A DNA stretch of 64,000 bases from Paucibacter sp. TC2R-5 (GTDB lineage Bacteria; Pseudomonadota; Gammaproteobacteria; Burkholderiales; Burkholderiaceae_C): positions 342,916 to 406,915 of the forward strand of contig NZ_JAJIRQ010000001.1 in NCBI RefSeq assembly GCF_025717605.1, given 5' to 3'. The first letter of the stretch is position 1, and every line of letters starts with the position of its first letter. Made by a program: the position numbers and the translations under genes. The notes under the pieces are model-generated. The model ran no database searches, was not told the DNA's origin, and saw only the letters and a program-made list of their open reading frames with translations. Below, piece after piece: positions 7,756 to 16,384 of the stretch.

Positions 7756-10110
7756 ATGTCCAAAGCTGAACCGTCCGATGCCGCCCTGCACGCGCACAGC
7801 CAGAACGAATTGCGTGAATGGCACGGCCTTGCCGACCACCTCCACGAGGTCGGGCACATGGCGGGCGAGTTTGCAGCTCCTTTTGGCGGCTCGCTTTGGG
7901 CCGAGTTGGCGGGACGCTGGCATGACTTGGGCAAGGCCAGGCCCGGCTTTCAGCGCTATGTTCGCGGCGACTCCAACGCTCATATTGAAGGCCGGGTCGC
8001 CGGGGCTGACAAAACCCACTCCGCTGCCGGTGCGCTGCATGCGCGGGCGATGTTCAGCCAGACCTTGGGACCGCAGCAGGGTGAATGGTTGGCTCGGGCG
8101 CTCGAGTATCTGATCGCCGGTCACCACGGCGGTTTGGCCGACTGGAATGCCGGCGAGCTGGGCCCGGGACTGGCACCTCGATTGAAGTCGGCAGAGGCGC
8201 AAGCCGAGTACAAAGAGGCAATGCAGGTCGCGCTGACCGCTATGCCAGCGCTGTGCGCCGCACCAGCTGCGGACGAGCTGCGCAATGCAGGCTTGAGCGC
8301 CAGCAGCCTGCGAGATCGCAGCCAACCCTTGGCCCGCTCGATCTGGATGCGCATGCTGTTCTCGGCCCTGGTGGACGCCGATTTTCTGGACACTGAGGCC
8401 CATTTCAAGTCCAAGGCTACCGGACACCGTGCCGGCTTTCCAAGCCTGCAGCAATACCGCAGCCTGCTGAACGCCCATCTGACGAATATGGCCGAGCAAG
8501 TCGAACTGAGCGGGCGAGGCTACTCCGCCGTCATGTGTGCTCGGGCCGCCGTGCTGGCGCAATGTCGGGCCAAGGCCACCTTGCCGCCTGGCGTGTTCTC
8601 GTTGACCGTACCTACCGGGGGTGGAAAAACGCTTTCGTCGCTGGCCTTCGCGCTGGAACATGCCTGCGAACACAACTTGCGTCGCATCGTCTACGCCATT
8701 CCCTACACCAGCATCATCGAACAGACGGCCTCGGTGTTCGGTGCGATCTTCGGGCCTGAGAACCTGGTTGAGCATCACAGCCAGGCCGATGCCGACCCGG
8801 CGCAAGAAACCGCGCGCAGCCGGCTGGCCTGTGAAAACTGGGATTCGCCGCTGGTTGTCACCACCAATGTGCAGCTGCTGGAATCTTTGTTCGCCGATCG
8901 GCCCTCGCGTTGCCGCAAGCTACACCGGCTGGCCGACAGCGTCATCATCCTGGACGAGGCGCAGATGCTGCCGCCCGAGTTCTTGCAGCCGGTGCTGGAC
9001 GCGCTAAATGTGTTGCTCACGCATTACGGCATCACTTTGCTACTTTGTACCGCCACCCAGCCGGCCCTGACTGAATTGGCTGCCTTCGATCCCAAGAAGA
9101 AACTGCGCGGCCTGCCGGTGCCGACGCCCATCATTGACGACGAGGCGGCATTGTTCGCGCAGTTGCGACGCACGGCGGTGCATTGGCCCACCGACCTCAA
9201 CGCTCAGACCGAGTGGCCCGACCTGCTGCCTCGCTTGCTGGATCACCCAAGTGCTTTGGTGATCGTCAACACTCGCCGCGACGCGGCCGAGCTGACCCGC
9301 GCGCTACCACCCGGCACGCTGCACTTATCTGCCGCGATGTGCGGGGCACATAGACAGGCGACGATTCAAGAAGTTCGGCAACGTTTGAATGCGCAGCGCG
9401 ACCGTGAGGCAACGGAACCCTTCTATGTGGTCAGCACGCAGTTGATTGAGGCCGGCGTCGATGTGGACTTCCCCGTTGTGTTCCGCGCCCTGGCTGGGCT
9501 CGACTCAATTGCCCAGGCGGCAGGCCGCTGCAATCGCGAGGGCTGGCAGGTGCAGGGCGATGTGCATGTGTTTGTGCGGACCATCCCGAAGTTGTTGGCG
9601 CAGCTGCGCAGCGCCGCCGAGACCACCCGTAGCCTGCATGACCAAGGCTTGACCGACGCACTGGCACCCGCTGCTTTCGATGGGTACTTCAAGCTCTTTT
9701 ATACACGTCAACCCAGTTTCGACGCGCGCGATGTGCTGACCGAACTGGCCGACCCAGACGGCCGCCTGCAATTCAACTTCCGCAGCGCTGCCAAGAAATT
9801 CCGACTGATAGATGACGAAGACCAAGTCAGCCTGCTGGTTCCTTATCACTTGGTTGACGCCAAGCATGAGCAGCTAGAGCCGCTTATCGAAAAGTTGCGC
9901 CGAGGTGAGACTGACCGCTGGTTGATGCGCGCTACACAGCGCTACACGGTGACGATCAGAAAGCGCGAGCTGGAGAAGCTGGAGCGACAAGGCGATGTGC
10001 AGCCCTTGCTTCCGGGCTTGTACCTGTTGATTGACCAGACGATTTATCACCCGCTGTTCGGGCTGCTGCCAAGGGATAGCCCTTTGGACGCGGCCAGTTT
10101 GGTGCAGTAG
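7756..10110 (+). CDS. cas3: CRISPR-associated helicase/nuclease Cas3, type I-C
   Basis: A 784-residue fusion of HD nuclease and SF2 helicase that degrades DNA bound by Cascade. The HD domain comes first (LADHLHEVGH near 23, WHDLGKA with H56/D57, then IAGHHGG). Helicase motifs follow: PTGGGKT at 286-292, DEAQ at 400-403, SAAMCGAHR and QAAGRCNREG further on. DEAQ instead of DEAH is common in this subtype. Both the nuclease and ATPase residues look intact, so the interference arm should work. The start at 7756 has only a weak ribosome binding site; translation may be coupled to the WYL gene 23 bases upstream. It leads the order cas3-cas5-cas8c-cas7-cas4-cas1-cas2, the standard I-C arrangement. 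Confidence 0.95.
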   Translation: MSKAEPSDAALHAHSQNELREWHGLADHLHEVGHMAGEFAAPFGGSLWAELAGRWHDLGKARPGFQRYVRGDSNAHIEGRVAGADKTHSAAGALHARAMFSQTLGPQQGEWLARALEYLIAGHHGGLADWNAGELGPGLAPRLKSAEAQAEYKEAMQVALTAMPALCAAPAADELRNAGLSASSLRDRSQPLARSIWMRMLFSALVDADFLDTEAHFKSKATGHRAGFPSLQQYRSLLNAHLTNMAEQVELSGRGYSAVMCARAAVLAQCRAKATLPPGVFSLTVPTGGGKTLSSLAFALEHACEHNLRRIVYAIPYTSIIEQTASVFGAIFGPENLVEHHSQADADPAQETARSRLACENWDSPLVVTTNVQLLESLFADRPSRCRKLHRLADSVIILDEAQMLPPEFLQPVLDALNVLLTHYGITLLLCTATQPALTELAAFDPKKKLRGLPVPTPIIDDEAALFAQLRRTAVHWPTDLNAQTEWPDLLPRLLDHPSALVIVNTRRDAAELTRALPPGTLHLSAAMCGAHRQATIQEVRQRLNAQRDREATEPFYVVSTQLIEAGVDVDFPVVFRALAGLDSIAQAAGRCNREGWQVQGDVHVFVRTIPKLLAQLRSAAETTRSLHDQGLTDALAPAAFDGYFKLFYTRQPSFDARDVLTELADPDGRLQFNFRSAAKKFRLIDDEDQVSLLVPYHLVDAKHEQLEPLIEKLRRGETDRWLMRATQRYTVTIRKRELEKLERQGDVQPLLPGLYLLIDQTIYHPLFGLLPRDSPLDAASLVQ

Positions 10111-10143
10111 GCTTGTGAAGTTATGGGAGAAGGAGAAAACTAC

Positions 10144-10797
10144 ATGAAACGCTACTGTTTGTCTGTGTCAGGCGAATTCGCCTGCTTCACGCGCCCCGAG
10201 ATGAAGGTCGAGCGGGTCAGCTACGACATCATCACGCCATCGGCGGCGCGTGCGCTGTTCGAGGCGATTTTGTGGAAGCCGGCAATACGCTGGCATGTAA
10301 GGCGTATCGAGGTACTGAAGCCCATCCGCTGGATCAATCTACGACGCAACGAGGTTGGAGCTGTCATTTCCACCCGCAACGTACAGCAGGCGATGACGGT
10401 AGGTGAGGGTGATTTGGCGCTCTATGTCGAGGACGAGCGTCAGCAACGTGCCGGGCTGTTTCTGCGTGACGTGGCTTACCGGGTCCATGCTGATCTCGAA
10501 CTGTGCAATGCGGAAAAGCCGCAGAAATATCACGAGATGTTCGAGCGCCGCGCCGCCAAGGGCCAATGGGTGAATCAGCCCTATCTGGGGTGCCGGGAAT
10601 TTGCCGCCGATGTGCGTTTGGCCAGCGATGCGGCTGAGCTGGCGCCTGCCATTCATGAGAGTCGCGACCTGGGCTGGATGCTGCATGACCTGGACTTCGC
10701 TCAGGCCAGCAGCCCTCAGCCGCGTTTCTTCCGCGCGCAGATGAACAGTGGCGTGATTGAAGTACCGAGCTTTGACCACGCCGAGGTAGCGCAATGA
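10144..10797 (+). CDS. cas5c: Cas5 (Cas5c/Cas5d) pre-crRNA endonuclease of Cascade
   Basis: A 217-residue RAMP protein. In type I-C the Cas5 subunit cuts the precursor crRNA at the base of the repeat hairpin, a role Cas6 has elsewhere; no cas6 is present here, in line with this. The beginning YCLSVSGEFACFTRPEMKVE is typical of Cas5c. I chose the ATG at 10144, eight bases after AAGGAG (10130-10135), rather than the upstream ATG at 10123, which overlaps that site. The stop overlaps the cas8c start by four bases (ATGA), so the two are translationally coupled. It starts 33 bases after cas3. Confidence 0.92.
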   Translation: MKRYCLSVSGEFACFTRPEMKVERVSYDIITPSAARALFEAILWKPAIRWHVRRIEVLKPIRWINLRRNEVGAVISTRNVQQAMTVGEGDLALYVEDERQQRAGLFLRDVAYRVHADLELCNAEKPQKYHEMFERRAAKGQWVNQPYLGCREFAADVRLASDAAELAPAIHESRDLGWMLHDLDFAQASSPQPRFFRAQMNSGVIEVPSFDHAEVAQ

Positions 10798-12563
10798 TTC
10801 TGCAAGCCCTGGCCCAGCTCTATGAGCGCCGCAGCCTCGATGCCGACCCCGCAAAGCGCCTGCCCTCGCCAGGGCTGGAGGACAAGGAAATTCCGTTCGT
10901 GGTCGAACTCCGAACAGACGGCAGCGTTGTGCAGATCCGCGACACCCGCATGCTGGACGGCAAAAAGCTGCGCGGCCAGACCTTTCTGGTGCCGCAAGCC
11001 GTCAAGAAAACCTCGGGCGTGGCGGCTAATCTCTTGTGGGACACCGCCGAGTACGTGCTCGGCGCCAGCACCAAGGCGAAGCCGGAGCGCTTGAAGGATC
11101 AGCAACAAGCTTTCAAACAGCGCATTCTCGACCTAGCCGAGCGAGCGCCGGACGATGCGGGTTTGCAGGCGGTGCTGGCTTTTCTGACAGAGCCACAGCT
11201 GGATGCACAGCAGGGCACGCCACTATGGGATGAGTTGGTGCTCAGCAACCCCGTGGTCAGCTTCGAGCTTCAAGGCGATGGCGGCAACCTAGTTTGCCAG
11301 AGGGCGGCCGTCGTCAGCGCCGTGCTGAATGGCAGCAGCGGTGGCGGAGCGAGCGCTGACGCCATGCAGGCGATGTGTTTGATCGAGGGTCAGGTCTTGC
11401 CGATTGAGCGCCTGCACACGGCCATCAAGGGCGTCTGGGGCGCACAAAGCTCGGGGGCCAATATCGTCTCGTTCAATCTAGACGCGTTCAACTCCTACGG
11501 CAAGGCCCAGGGCGGCAATGCCCCGGTGAGCGCGCGTGCCGCCTTCGCATACACCACGGCCTTGAACGCGTTGCTGGAACGCGACTCGCGCAACCGCGTG
11601 CAAGTGGGCGACAGCTCGACGGTTTTTTGGGCCGATGCAGAAACGCGCTTCGACTCAGAGTTCACGCTGGCGGATTTTTTCGGCGAACCCAAACCGGACC
11701 AACCTGATCGCGGCCGCGACGCAGTGAAGGCACTGTATCAAGCGCTGCGCAGCGGCCAATTGCCGGCGGCCGAAGCTAGTACGCGCTTCTATGTACTGGG
11801 GCTAGCGCCGAATGCTGCGCGCATCAGCGTGCGCTTCTGGCTGCCCGGCATCAGTTTTGCCGAGTTAGCCCCGCGCATTCAGCAGCACTTTGACGATTTG
11901 CGTACGGTGCGTCGCTTCGACAGCGACCTCGAACATCCGTCCTTGTTTCGGCTGCTTTCCAGCCTCGCGCTGCAGGGCAAGTTGGACAACGTGCCGCCGC
12001 GCTTGGCCGGCGAATGGATGCGCTCCATCCTGGAAGGCAGTGTTCTGCCTGCGGTGCTGCTTAACACAGCGGTTATGCGCTGCAAAGCCGAGCGAGACGT
12101 CAGCTATCTACGCGCCTGCGTATTGAAGGCTTGGTTGAACCGCCATGCGCGCGGCCAACAAGCCTCGGACCATCAACATTTCAAGGAGGAACTGGACATG
12201 AGCCAAGAAGAACCGGCCTACCGACTGGGCCGCTTATTTGCGACGCTAGAGCGCATTCAAGAACAAGCCCAACCGGGCATCAATGCCACCATTCGAGACC
12301 GCTTCTACGGCGCCGCGTCAACGACGCCGGTGGCGGTGTTCACCACTCTGCTGCGCTTGAAGAACGCGCATTTAAAGAAGTTGACGCAGGGGCAGCTGAT
12401 CCATTTCGAGAGGTTGATTGGCGAAATTCTGCAACCGCTGCAGGGTTTTCCGCGCCAGTTGGCGCTGGCCGAGCAAGGCCAGTTCGCCCTCGGCTATTAC
12501 CACCAGCGCCAGGCTTTTTATGCCAAGCGCCCCGACGACCAGCAAGACAACAAGGAGGTTTGA
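10794..12563 (+). CDS. cas8c: Cas8c large subunit of type I-C Cascade
   Basis: A 589-residue protein of the Csd1/Cas8c family, the large Cascade subunit that recognises the PAM and helps recruit Cas3. The opening [13 protein letters not shown] and the central [14 protein letters not shown] with [17 protein letters not shown] are recognisable Csd1 signatures. Length is normal for the family. Its start overlaps the end of cas5 (ATGA at 10794-10797), and its stop lies one base before the cas7 start codon. The frame is unbroken. Confidence 0.93.
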   Translation: MILQALAQLYERRSLDADPAKRLPSPGLEDKEIPFVVELRTDGSVVQIRDTRMLDGKKLRGQTFLVPQAVKKTSGVAANLLWDTAEYVLGASTKAKPERLKDQQQAFKQRILDLAERAPDDAGLQAVLAFLTEPQLDAQQGTPLWDELVLSNPVVSFELQGDGGNLVCQRAAVVSAVLNGSSGGGASADAMQAMCLIEGQVLPIERLHTAIKGVWGAQSSGANIVSFNLDAFNSYGKAQGGNAPVSARAAFAYTTALNALLERDSRNRVQVGDSSTVFWADAETRFDSEFTLADFFGEPKPDQPDRGRDAVKALYQALRSGQLPAAEASTRFYVLGLAPNAARISVRFWLPGISFAELAPRIQQHFDDLRTVRRFDSDLEHPSLFRLLSSLALQGKLDNVPPRLAGEWMRSILEGSVLPAVLLNTAVMRCKAERDVSYLRACVLKAWLNRHARGQQASDHQHFKEELDMSQEEPAYRLGRLFATLERIQEQAQPGINATIRDRFYGAASTTPVAVFTTLLRLKNAHLKKLTQGQLIHFERLIGEILQPLQGFPRQLALAEQGQFALGYYHQRQAFYAKRPDDQQDNKEV

Positions 12564-12564
12564 T

Positions 12565-13491
12565 ATGACTGCAGTGACCGGACGTTATGACTTTGTGCTG
12601 TTATTCGATGTGAAAGACGGCAACCCCAATGGCGACCCCGATGCCGGCAATATGCCGCGCTTGGACGCCGAAACCGGCCATGGGCTGGTGACCGATGTGG
12701 CGATCAAGCGCAAGCTGCGCAACTTCGTCCAGCTGGTCAAGGGCGCAATGCCGCCCTATGACATTTACATCAAGGAAAAGGCGGTGTTGGAACGAACCCA
12801 CCGGGCTGCTTACCTGGCCATCGGGGCTGAAGAAGAGTTGGCCGATGACCCGGACGCCAAGGGCAAGAAGAAGCGCAAGGGCAGTGCTGACAGTGTGGAC
12901 AAGGCACGCGCCTGGATTTGCCAGAACTTCTTTGATGTCCGCACTTTCGGCGCCGTCATGTCCACCGGCGTCAACTGCGGCCAGGTGCGCGGCCCCGTGC
13001 AACTGACCTTCGCCCGCTCGGCCGATGCCATCGTGGCCTCGGAACATTCGATCACCCGTATGGCCGTGGCGACCGAGGCAGAAGCCGAGAAGCAGGACGG
13101 CGACAACCGCACCATGGGTCGCAAGCACACCGTGCCCTACGGCCTGTATCGCTCGCACGGCTTTGTGTCGGCCTTTCTGGCCAAACAAACCGGATTTTCT
13201 GGCGAGGACCTGGAGCTGCTATTCAGTGCGCTGGAGCAGATGTTCGAGCACGACCGCTCCGCCGCGCGTGGCGAAATGTCTACGCGTGGGCTCTACGTCT
13301 TTAAGCACGACAGCGAGTTGGGCAACGCACACGCCCATGCCCTGTTTGATCGGCTGACGGTCGCACGCGTGGGCGCCAATGAAGCCGTGCGGCAGTTCCA
13401 AGACTACGCGGTGGCGTTCGACGGCAAGGCCTTGGCTGTTGGGGAGTCGTTGCAAGCCGCGCCTGGGGTGACTCTTATGCGACGCGCTTGA
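12565..13491 (+). CDS. cas7c: Cas7c backbone subunit of type I-C Cascade
   Basis: A 308-residue Csd2/Cas7 protein that polymerises along the crRNA. The N-terminus ([20 protein letters not shown]) is the hallmark of this family; [10 protein letters not shown] and the basic YGLYRSHGF follow. I chose the ATG at 12565 behind a strong AAGGAGG (12552-12558); the frame stays open further upstream inside cas8c but that part has no family content. It is the last effector gene; a 610-base gap with a decayed toxin-antitoxin pair and a hairpin then separates it from cas4-cas1-cas2. Confidence 0.95.
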   Translation: MTAVTGRYDFVLLFDVKDGNPNGDPDAGNMPRLDAETGHGLVTDVAIKRKLRNFVQLVKGAMPPYDIYIKEKAVLERTHRAAYLAIGAEEELADDPDAKGKKKRKGSADSVDKARAWICQNFFDVRTFGAVMSTGVNCGQVRGPVQLTFARSADAIVASEHSITRMAVATEAEAEKQDGDNRTMGRKHTVPYGLYRSHGFVSAFLAKQTGFSGEDLELLFSALEQMFEHDRSAARGEMSTRGLYVFKHDSELGNAHAHALFDRLTVARVGANEAVRQFQDYAVAFDGKALAVGESLQAAPGVTLMRRA

Positions 13492-13514
13492 CCCGAAGGC
13501 GGCGCTGATATTGC

Positions 13515-13541
13515 AAGACCAGCGCAATTTGGGCTGGTCTT
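13515..13541 (+). terminator. Hairpin after cas7 (possible terminator)
   Basis: AAGACCAGC (13515-13523) can pair with GCTGGTCTT (13533-13541) around a nine-base loop, 24 bases after the cas7 stop. There is no T-run after it, so it may be an attenuator, an RNA stability element or a Rho-assisted stop. It would separate expression of the effector genes from the adaptation genes. Confidence 0.35.
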
Positions 13542-13624
13542 CAGCGGCAATGCGGTAAATGAGGGAATAGGGAAGCCGAAGAAGCGGCAGTTTGCTTGCG
13601 TCTGCTGCGTCGGCGAAGCCAATT

Positions 13625-13783
13625 TTAGGGTCGGTCTTTGGCTAGACCGCCGTTCGGGCGAATAGCTGATAAAAAACCATCTGAAATCCTTGATCCGAAG
13701 CACTCGCGATACCAGGACAAGGTTTCTTTTAAGTTTCGACAGGCCGCCGGGTGGGCGATCAGCGTGAGCAAGGTTGCGGCCAT
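13625..13783 (-). pseudogene. Truncated RelE/ParE-type toxin remnant
   Basis: Starting at the ATG on 13783, the product (LLTLIAHPAACRNLKETLSW, then YRECFGSRISDGFLSAI) resembles the first half of RelE/ParE-fold toxins, which typically begin with an HPxAxxEL-type helix and a WY-E pair. About 43 matching residues are followed by unrelated sequence and an early stop, while family members have about 95 residues. The ATG overlaps the stop of the antitoxin frame (TGATG), the usual coupling in such pairs. Without the C-terminal active region it should be inactive. Confidence 0.6.
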
Positions 13784-14035
13784 CAGGCTTGGTGTTTTGC
13801 CCGCAGCTCGCTGATGCCTTCGTCCCCTGGGTCGGCACTGCACAGCGCCGCTGTCAACTTCTTGCATGCGGCGTTTGATCTTGGCCTCCCAGGCGGGGTC
13901 TGACAAATCAACGCCTTCCACGCTGGCCCAAAGGCGTTCAGCCAGCTCGGACTGCTCATCGGGCTTGAGCAGCAAGGCCGCAGCTTCGATGCTTTTGAGT
14001 GCGGTGGCTGATGGCTGGTCAACGGTAGCGGACAT
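13783..14035 (-). pseudogene. Frameshifted addiction-module antitoxin
   Basis: The first 66 residues (ALLLKPDEQSELAERLWASV, then DPAWEAKIKRRMQEVDSG) match small antitoxins of the 'putative addiction module component' family. After AVQ the frame is lost; shifting by one base restores the expected ending (DPGDEGISELRAKHQA, stop at 13783-13785). So one base insertion or two-base deletion broke the gene near 13836. It pairs with the truncated toxin immediately downstream and lies antisense inside the cas locus. Confidence 0.65.
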
Positions 14036-14101
14036 GCTGAGCTCCTGGCTGCAATGCCTGATTTTTTGGCGCGCCCATCAATCTGGATTGAGCGATATGG
14101 A

Positions 14102-14758
14102 ATGAATGAAGCAAGCGAAGACCTCAGCCCCATCCCCTTGTCGGCCCTGCAGCACTGGGCCTACTGCCCTCGCCAATGCGCTTTGATCCATCTGGAGCAG
14201 GCCTTTGATGACAACGTCCACACGCTGCGCGGCAATGCCGTCCATGCCCGCACCGATCAGCCTGTTCTGGAAGTTACTCAAGGTTTACGGGTCGAACGCG
14301 CCTTGCCGCTCTGGCATGACGAGGTGGGCCTGATCGGCAAATCGGATGTGGTCGAGTTTGACGCCAAGGGCATGCCCTACCCGGTCGAATACAAGCATGG
14401 TTCGCGCAACAAGGCGGCCGACATCGCCGCCTGCGACGAGCTGCAGCTGGCCGCCCAGGCGCTCTGCCTGGAGTTCATGACCGGCCACGCCGTGCCCGAA
14501 GGCGCGCTCTATTACGCCAGTTCCAAGCGGCGCCGCATTGTGCCCATCACGCGGGCGCTGCGCGCAGAGGTGCTGGCCACGGCGCAGGCGGTGCGGGCCA
14601 TGCTGAGCAGCGAAGCGATGCCCGCACCGCTGCAAGGCGAGGTGGCCGCCCGGCACTGCAAAGCCTGCTCCTTGCGCGAGCGCTGCCAGCCCGAGGTGGG
14701 CGCCGGCCTGCATTGGCGCGAAGCGCTGCGGCGCTTGTTCGATCCCGACGCCAGCTGA
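14102..14758 (+). CDS. cas4: Cas4 exonuclease of the adaptation module
   Basis: A 218-residue RecB-type iron-sulphur nuclease that trims prespacers and helps select PAM-proximal ends before Cas1-Cas2 integration. The cluster cysteines are visible: C22/C26 in YCPRQCALIHLE and C186, C189, C195 near the end (CKACSLRERC). Nuclease residues D82 (GKSDVVEFD) and E96/K98 (PVEYKHG) are in place. I chose the ATG at 14102 because family members begin about 20 residues before the first cysteine; an upstream ATG at 14054 would add 16 unrelated residues. It lies 35 bases before cas1 on the same strand. Confidence 0.93.
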   Translation: MNEASEDLSPIPLSALQHWAYCPRQCALIHLEQAFDDNVHTLRGNAVHARTDQPVLEVTQGLRVERALPLWHDEVGLIGKSDVVEFDAKGMPYPVEYKHGSRNKAADIAACDELQLAAQALCLEFMTGHAVPEGALYYASSKRRRIVPITRALRAEVLATAQAVRAMLSSEAMPAPLQGEVAARHCKACSLRERCQPEVGAGLHWREALRRLFDPDAS

Positions 14759-14793
14759 CCGACCCGCCCTTCCACTCAACGCGCAAGCCACCC

Positions 14794-15849
14794 ATGCAAC
14801 TCCTCAACACCCTCTACCTGACCACGCCCGAAAGCTATTTGCGGCTGGACAACGACACCTTGCGCGTCGAGCTGGAGCGCGAGGTGCGCCTACGCGTGCC
14901 GCTGCATCACCTGCATGCGGTGGTGTGCTTTGGCCACATCAACTTGTCGGCGCCGCTGATGCATAGGCTGGCCGACGCGGGCATTGCGCTGGTGCTGCTG
15001 AACGAGCATGGCCGCTTCAAGGCCAGGCTCGAAGGCGCGATGACCGGCAATGTGCTGCTACGCCGCGCCCAGCACCAGGCCAGCCTTGACCCCGCCCAGA
15101 CCCTGGAGCTGGCACGCTGCTTTGTGGCGGGCAAGATCCGCAACGCACGCACCAGTTTGCAGCGGGGCGCGCGCGAAGCAAAGGAACCCGACGAGGCAGC
15201 GCTATTGACGCGCCGCGCCAATGACCTGGCCGCTGCACTGCGCGCCTTGCCTGACGTCAGTGGATTGAACGCACTGGACGTCTTGCGCGGCATCGAAGGC
15301 GAGGCCGCCCGGCAGTATTTCGCCGGACTGCCCTTGCTGGTGCGCGCCGATCTGCGCGAACCCTTCGCCATGCAGGGGCGCAGCCGACGCCCGCCGCGAG
15401 ACCGCTTCAACGCGCTGATCTCGTTTCTCTACGCTCTGTGGATGAACGACTGCCGCAGCGCTCTTGAGGCCGCCGGGCTCGACCCGCAGGTCGGCTTTTT
15501 GCACGCACTTCGTCCGGGGCGCGCCGCCCTGGCGCTGGACTTGATGGAGGAATTTCGCCCCTTTGCCGACCGCCTGGCACTGACGCTGGTGAACCGTTTG
15601 CAGCTGGGGGCCAATAACTTCGACCTGCGCGAAGGCGGCGCGGTCGCCTTGAAGGCCGAGGCCCGCAAGATCGTCTTGGTGGCATTTCAAGAACGCAAGC
15701 AAGAGGAAATCAATCACCCCTTGCTGGCGCAGGCCTTGCCGCTCGGGCTGGTGCCGCTGGTGCAAGCGCGCCTGCTGGCACGCGCCATTCGGGGCGAGCC
15801 GGACGCCGATGGCGTGCGCTCCGGCTATCTGCCGTTTCTGACCAAATAA
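14794..15849 (+). CDS. cas1: Cas1 integrase of the adaptation module
   Basis: A 351-residue Cas1 of the I-C type that inserts new spacers together with Cas2. It opens with LLNTLYLTTPESYLRLDNDT, typical of this subtype. Likely metal ligands are E168 (RGIEGEAARQYF), H237 (GFLHALRPGR) and D249 (ALDLMEEF). The ATG at 14794 was chosen by family match; an earlier in-frame ATG at 14713 lies inside cas4. With cas4 and cas2 intact, the array should be able to acquire spacers. Confidence 0.96.
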   Translation: MQLLNTLYLTTPESYLRLDNDTLRVELEREVRLRVPLHHLHAVVCFGHINLSAPLMHRLADAGIALVLLNEHGRFKARLEGAMTGNVLLRRAQHQASLDPAQTLELARCFVAGKIRNARTSLQRGAREAKEPDEAALLTRRANDLAAALRALPDVSGLNALDVLRGIEGEAARQYFAGLPLLVRADLREPFAMQGRSRRPPRDRFNALISFLYALWMNDCRSALEAAGLDPQVGFLHALRPGRAALALDLMEEFRPFADRLALTLVNRLQLGANNFDLREGGAVALKAEARKIVLVAFQERKQEEINHPLLAQALPLGLVPLVQARLLARAIRGEPDADGVRSGYLPFLTK

Positions 15850-15879
15850 ATTAACGCGAGACAAACGGAGGCGGCTGCC

Positions 15880-16170
15880 ATGTTGGTGATTGTTTGTTAT
15901 GACGTTTGCACCGAGACACGCGAGGGGCGGCGCCGCTTGCGCCGCGTCGCCAAGGTCTGTGAAGGGATCGGTCAGCGGGTGCAGAAGTCCGTGTTTGAGT
16001 GCAAGGTGACGCTGGCCGAGCTGGAGACGCTGGAGCGACGGCTGCTGTCGGAAATCAGCGAGCAGCAGGACTGCTTGCGCTTGTACCGCTTGCCTGAAAC
16101 GCGGGGAGCCGAGGTGCGCGAATACGGGCACTTCAAGGCGGTAGATTTTGAGGGGCCGTTAGTCTTGTAA
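15880..16170 (+). CDS. cas2: Cas2 adaptation protein
   Basis: A 96-residue ferredoxin-fold protein forming the core of the Cas1-Cas2 integration complex. It begins [13 protein letters not shown], with the usual aspartate after the first strand, and continues [19 protein letters not shown], a normal Cas2 motif. The start follows GGAGGCGG. It is the last cas gene; the leader and array begin 214 bases further on in the same direction. Confidence 0.96.
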   Translation: MLVIVCYDVCTETREGRRRLRRVAKVCEGIGQRVQKSVFECKVTLAELETLERRLLSEISEQQDCLRLYRLPETRGAEVREYGHFKAVDFEGPLVL

Positions 16171-16384
16171 GTTACCTGCATGCTACAGGCTTCGACTAGG
16201 ATGTTGGCGCGAACCCCAAGTGCTGGTTTTCCACGCCTAGGGTTCGCGCGCTTCTTAAGTGCTTGTTTTTGTTTGGATTTTTGATGTGCTTCGAGCTTTG
16301 GAGTCGTTTTGAAGCTGGTTCACACGGGCAGTCCGCGCAAACCAACCTGTTTTCAACACCCCGACAAGGACTTATCCGCGAAGC
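16171..16384 (+). promoter_or_regulatory. CRISPR leader
   Basis: The 214 bases between cas2 and the first repeat are partly T-rich (16260-16310) and have no coding potential, as expected for a leader that carries the array promoter and the integration signal. A ten-base inverted repeat (GCGCGAACCC at 16207-16216, GGGTTCGCGC at 16240-16249, 23 bases between) sits in its first third. This could be the end of the cas transcript or a protein site. The leader lies at the 5' end of the array, so spacer 1 is the youngest. Confidence 0.75.
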
